DNA of 16,111 nt from an uncultured Haemophilus sp. (GTDB lineage: Bacteria > Pseudomonadota > Gammaproteobacteria > Enterobacterales > Pasteurellaceae). This document shows, piece after piece, positions 14,301 to 16,111 of this stretch. Both the position numbers and the translations under genes were made by a program. The DNA is taken from positions 1 through 16,111 of the forward strand of contig CAJLFU010000038.1 in NCBI GenBank assembly GCA_905205995.1, read 5' to 3'. Position 1 is the first letter of the stretch, and each line of letters starts with the position of its first letter. The notes under the pieces are model-generated. The model made no database searches, had not been told where the DNA came from, and saw only the letters and a list, made by a program, of their open reading frames with translations.

Positions 14301-15250
14301 TTTTGTTTTTGTAAAGCTTCGGCGGTATCACGAATTTCGCGCTCACCGTTCATAAAGATCAAAATATCGCCTCGACCTTCCGCTTGCAGTTCATCCACTG
14401 CATTGAGAATGCCTTGTAGCTGATCTTGATCGTCTTCTTCCACTACGGGACGATAACGCACTTCAACAGGATAGGTTCTGCCCGAGACTTCGATAATCGG
14501 GGCATTGTTGAAATGTTTAGAAAAACGTTCCACATCAATGGTCGCAGAAGTGATGATAACCTTTAAATCACGACGACGTGGTAAAAGCTGTTTCAGGTAA
14601 CCGAGAATAAAATCGTTATTTAGGCTACGTTCGTGAGCTTCATCGATAATCAAACAAGAATATTGATTGAGAAAACGATCGCTTTGAATTTCTGCTAACA
14701 GGATCCCGTCAGTCATCAATTTGATTTGTGTATCATCACTGATTTGATCGTTAAAACGAACCTTATAACCAACTAAACCGCCAAGCTCAGTTTCCAGTTC
14801 TTCCGCAATACGCGCCGCCACTGAACGAGCAGCAATACGGCGTGGTTGAGTATGACCAATCATGCCTAAATTGCCGAAACCTAATTCCAAACACATTTTC
14901 GGCAATTGAGTGGTTTTACCCGAACCCGTTTCCCCTGCCACCACAATGACCTGATGTTCAGAAAGCAGTTTTTGAATTTCGGCTTTGCGTTGACTAACCG
15001 GCAAACTCTCTGGAAAAACAATCGGATTTTTGACCGCACTTTTACGATTTTCTACACGTAATTGAGCCTGTTCAATCTGCTGCTGGATTTCAGCGGCAAC
15101 AGCTTGTTGAGCCTCTTGGCTTTTAATTTTTCCAATACCATGAATGCGGGCGGATAAACGACGTTGATCCACCAGCATGATATCCTTGAGTTTTGAAAAG
15201 AGAGATTGTTGTATCGGATTTAATTCACGTTTGACTGATTTGTTCTTCAT
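11336..15250 (-). CDS. hrpA: ATP-dependent RNA helicase HrpA (DEAH box)
   Basis: HrpA is a large DEAH-box RNA helicase that acts on mRNA and ribosomes; in other gamma-proteobacteria it affects fimbrial mRNA processing and rescue of stalled ribosomes. The 1304 residues agree with E. coli (1300). Helicase motifs are intact: motif I GETGSGKT at 106-113, TQPRRIAA at 134-141, DEAH at 203-206, SAT at 235-237, LATNVAETSLT at 349-359 and QRKGRCGR at 398-405. HA2/OB-fold domains follow, then the long C-terminal part (DUF3418-type) to the end. The ATG overlaps the ygdD stop by 4 bases (ATGA), so translation is coupled. It contains two uptake sequences. The three-gene arrangement yeaL-ygdD-hrpA suggests a single transcript. 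Confidence 0.97.
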   Translation of the reverse strand: MKNKSVKRELNPIQQSLFSKLKDIMLVDQRRLSARIHGIGKIKSQEAQQAVAAEIQQQIEQAQLRVENRKSAVKNPIVFPESLPVSQRKAEIQKLLSEHQVIVVAGETGSGKTTQLPKMCLELGFGNLGMIGHTQPRRIAARSVAARIAEELETELGGLVGYKVRFNDQISDDTQIKLMTDGILLAEIQSDRFLNQYSCLIIDEAHERSLNNDFILGYLKQLLPRRRDLKVIITSATIDVERFSKHFNNAPIIEVSGRTYPVEVRYRPVVEEDDQDQLQGILNAVDELQAEGRGDILIFMNGEREIRDTAEALQKQNLKHTEILPLFARLSAQEQNKIFHPSGLNRIVLATNVAETSLTVPGIKYVIDPGTARISRYSYRTKVQRLPIEPISQASANQRKGRCGRVSEGICIRLYSEEDFNSRPEFTDPEILRTNLASVILQMTALGLDDIEAFPFVDAPDKRHIQDGIKLLEELGAFEMVRTKSGEKRQLTAAGRQLAQLPVDPRLAKMLLSAVSQGALHEVMIIVAALSIQDPRERPQEKQQASDEKHRRFADKKSDFLAFLNLWRYLQEQQKELSKNQFRRQCQKDFLNYLRIREWQDIYHQIRLTVREMGLPINSEKAEYQQIHTALLSGLLSHIGLKEAEKQQYLGARNAHFAIFPNSVLFKKQPKWVMAAELVETSKLWGRMVAEIEPEWIEPLAEHLIKKSYSEPRWSKSRGAVIADEKVTLYGVPIVAARPVNYGAIDPTVSREIFIQSALVEGDWNTKHKFFKENQRLVREVEELEHKSRRRDILVDDRTLFEFYDQRIGTEVVSQKHFDTWWKKAQQKDPELLNFERSFLINDDAEQVSKLDFPNFWHQGNLKLKLTYQFEPGTDADGVTVHIPLPLLNQVEMTGFDWQIPGLREELVIALIKSLPKSYRRNFVPAPNYAQAFLSRAVPLEKPLLDTLIYELRRMTGVTVEAEHWNWEQIPSHLKMTFRVVDENGKKIAESMNLDELKFNLKDRVQESISAVADDGIEQSGLHIWSFADLPQCYEQKQRGFSVKAFPALVDEKDAVGIKLFETEFEQAVAMQQGLRRLLLLNVPSPIKYLHEKLPNKAKLGLYFTPFGRVLDLIDDCIACAVDKLIADFGGFVWDEAGFEKLRDFVRENLNEVTVDIAQKVEQILSLNHALNQRLKGKMDFTMAFAFSDIKAQLSGLIYPGFVQKSGYDRLPDLQRYLQAVDKRIDKLAQDVNRDRAAMLRVEQVQQAYQQLLAKLPKSKPISDEVVEIRYMIEELRVSLFAQQLGTKYQVSDKRVLNTIADIK
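13358..13366 (+). repeat. DNA uptake signal sequence (hrpA, middle)
   Basis: Exact AAGTGCGGT in hrpA, followed by ATGAATTTG; encodes HTALLSG in the region after the helicase core. Confidence 0.9.
15034..15042 (-). repeat. DNA uptake signal sequence (hrpA, 5' part)
   Basis: Exact ACCGCACTT within TTTTTGACCGCACTTTTACG; encodes KSAVKNP in the variable linker just before the hrpA helicase core. Confidence 0.92.
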
Positions 15251-15636
15251 ACTGATTTACTTTTAAAACCACCGTAAGCCAAGCAAAGCCAACCAATTAA
15301 AAATAACGTTCCGCCAATCGGTGTCACCCAAACAAGGAATTTGCCCGCACCAAGTGCGAGCGCATAAAGGCTGCCACTAAAGAGCAGAATACCGTACGCC
15401 CAAGTCCCTGCAGCAAGATTAACCATTTTGTTTGCAACCAATGATTCACGGCATAATTGCAAAATGCCAATCGCTAAAATCGCAATGGTGTGGAACATTT
15501 GATATTTCACACCCGTTTCAATCCACGCTAATTCTTTCGGCTCTAAAACCTTGCTTAATCCATGTGCCGCAAAAGCACCAATCGCCACACACAAAAAACC
15601 GCTTAATCCCGCGATAAATAACCATTTATTTTTCAT
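15247..15636 (-). CDS. ygdD: DUF423 (UPF0382) inner-membrane protein YgdD
   Basis: A 129-residue membrane protein with about four hydrophobic segments (5-25, 48-63, 72-92, 98-122). The N-terminal motif GAFAAHGL (20-27) and the segment TGVKYQMFHTIAI (41-53) are the marks of the DUF423/UPF0382 family, E. coli YgdD (131 aa). The function is not established. Its ATG directly abuts the yeaL stop (TAAATG), with AGGA 9 bases before it, and its stop overlaps the hrpA start. It is thus the middle of a tightly coupled trio. Confidence 0.92.
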   Translation of the reverse strand: MKNKWLFIAGLSGFLCVAIGAFAAHGLSKVLEPKELAWIETGVKYQMFHTIAILAIGILQLCRESLVANKMVNLAAGTWAYGILLFSGSLYALALGAGKFLVWVTPIGGTLFLIGWLCLAYGGFKSKSV

Positions 15637-16089
15637 TTAAAATTTTCCTATTAATACCGCTAAAATCCCTGCGGCGATTAGTGGTCCCACCGGAATACCG
15701 CCTAAAAAAGACACACCAATAATCGTACCAATTAATAATCCTGTCACTAAAACAGGTTGTTCACTCATTAATGGCACGCCTTTCCCCGCAAGCCATGCGA
15801 CGAATACCCCTGTTAAAATAGAAACGCCCATTTTCCAGTTTAAAAATGAACTGAGATCGGGCAGTTGGATTTTTCCCGACACTAACGGTGCAAGCACACC
15901 AATCGTTAAGATGATGATCCCAATTTTGACACCGTATTGTTCAAGTATGGGAATGTATTTGGATAATAAGGTTTGCTGCATAATTAACAGCACGGCGGCT
16001 GAGATGGTAATCGCGCTATTTTGGCTAATTAAACCTAAAACAATTAAGAAAACCAATAACAACGCGAGCATATTGAGTTGTAATGTCAT
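15637..16089 (-). CDS. yeaL: DUF441 (UPF0756) inner-membrane protein YeaL
   Basis: A 150-residue hydrophobic protein with about four to five membrane segments. The segment GVKIGIIILTIGVLAPLVSGK (about 53-73), SFLNWK (81-86), LAGKGVPLM (100-108) and the C-terminal GIPVGPLIAAGILAVLIGKF match E. coli YeaL (148 aa) closely. The biochemical role is unknown. AGAGG lies 6 bases before the ATG. It begins the yeaL-ygdD-hrpA run; its promoter is beyond the right edge, and only 22 bases upstream are visible, including an uptake sequence. Confidence 0.92.
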   Translation of the reverse strand: MTLQLNMLALLLVFLIVLGLISQNSAITISAAVLLIMQQTLLSKYIPILEQYGVKIGIIILTIGVLAPLVSGKIQLPDLSSFLNWKMGVSILTGVFVAWLAGKGVPLMSEQPVLVTGLLIGTIIGVSFLGGIPVGPLIAAGILAVLIGKF

Positions 16090-16099
16090 AATACCTCTA

Positions 16100-16108
16100 A
16101 AGTGCGGT
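16100..16108 (+). repeat. DNA uptake signal sequence upstream of yeaL
   Basis: Exact AAGTGCGGT followed by CAA at the right edge; it lies 11 bases before the yeaL ATG, outside coding sequence. It could be one arm of a terminator dyad with a second copy beyond the window. Confidence 0.88.
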
Positions 16109-16111
16109 CAA

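Noticed and set aside
1..16111. CRISPR arrays, insertion sequences, prophage, tRNA or rRNA genes, defence islands
   Set aside because: No direct-repeat array, transposase, integrase, tRNA-like cloverleaf or defence-type gene was seen; all large frames are identifiable housekeeping or conserved genes.

Overview
The window is ordinary-looking chromosomal DNA of a member of the Pasteurellaceae, most likely Haemophilus sensu lato (H. parainfluenzae-like) or a close relative such as Aggregatibacter. The main reason is the Haemophilus-type DNA uptake signal sequence: I find ten exact copies of the 9-mer AAGTGCGGT, or its complement, by eye. The gene order dksA-pcnB-folK, divergent from comEC(rec2)-msbA-lpxK-(ycaR)-kdsB, matches what I recall of H. 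influenzae. Low GC, Dam-type GATC sites and a competence-type CRP site agree with this. No mobile element, prophage, CRISPR array, tRNA or rRNA was seen.

Layout. (1) Positions 1-6088 are a leftward gene cluster, transcribed comEC > msbA > lpxK > ycaR-like > kdsB, with kdsB cut by the window edge. It joins the DNA-uptake channel ComEC with Kdo/lipid A synthesis and export (KdsB makes CMP-Kdo, LpxK phosphorylates lipid A, MsbA flips it). (2) Positions 6089-6350 are a divergent regulatory region. It carries a perfect 22-bp palindrome of the Sxy-dependent CRP-S/CRE type for comEC, a possible dksA promoter and a dksA leader hairpin. (3) Positions 6351-8885 run rightward: dksA, a terminator built from two inverted uptake sequences, pcnB and folK. 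The pcnB reading frame clearly begins about 79 codons before its first ATG, and an AUU start with a good ribosome-binding site fits best. folK overlaps pcnB by one base. (4) A bidirectional terminator separates folK from the leftward dcuC anaerobic C4-dicarboxylate carrier, which has a CRP/FNR-like site at a class I distance. (5) Positions 10299-10704 are a 406-base gene-free gap. It holds the dcuC promoter, a strong leftward terminator and about 200 bases I cannot assign, possibly a long 3' UTR or small RNA. (6) Positions 10705-16089 run leftward: yeaL > ygdD > hrpA, which are tightly coupled (abutting and 4-base overlapping junctions), then a small exported MORN-type repeat protein with its own extended -10 promoter.

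There is no obviously new multi-gene system here. The points most worth a second look are the comEC CRE placed between two divergent genes, the AUU start of pcnB with a three-codon ATG-GAG-TAA unit just before it, the unassigned transcript-like stretch 10505-10704, and the way uptake sequences are reused as a terminator and as the folK C-terminus. All calls come from reading the sequence and from family knowledge; no database search was run.
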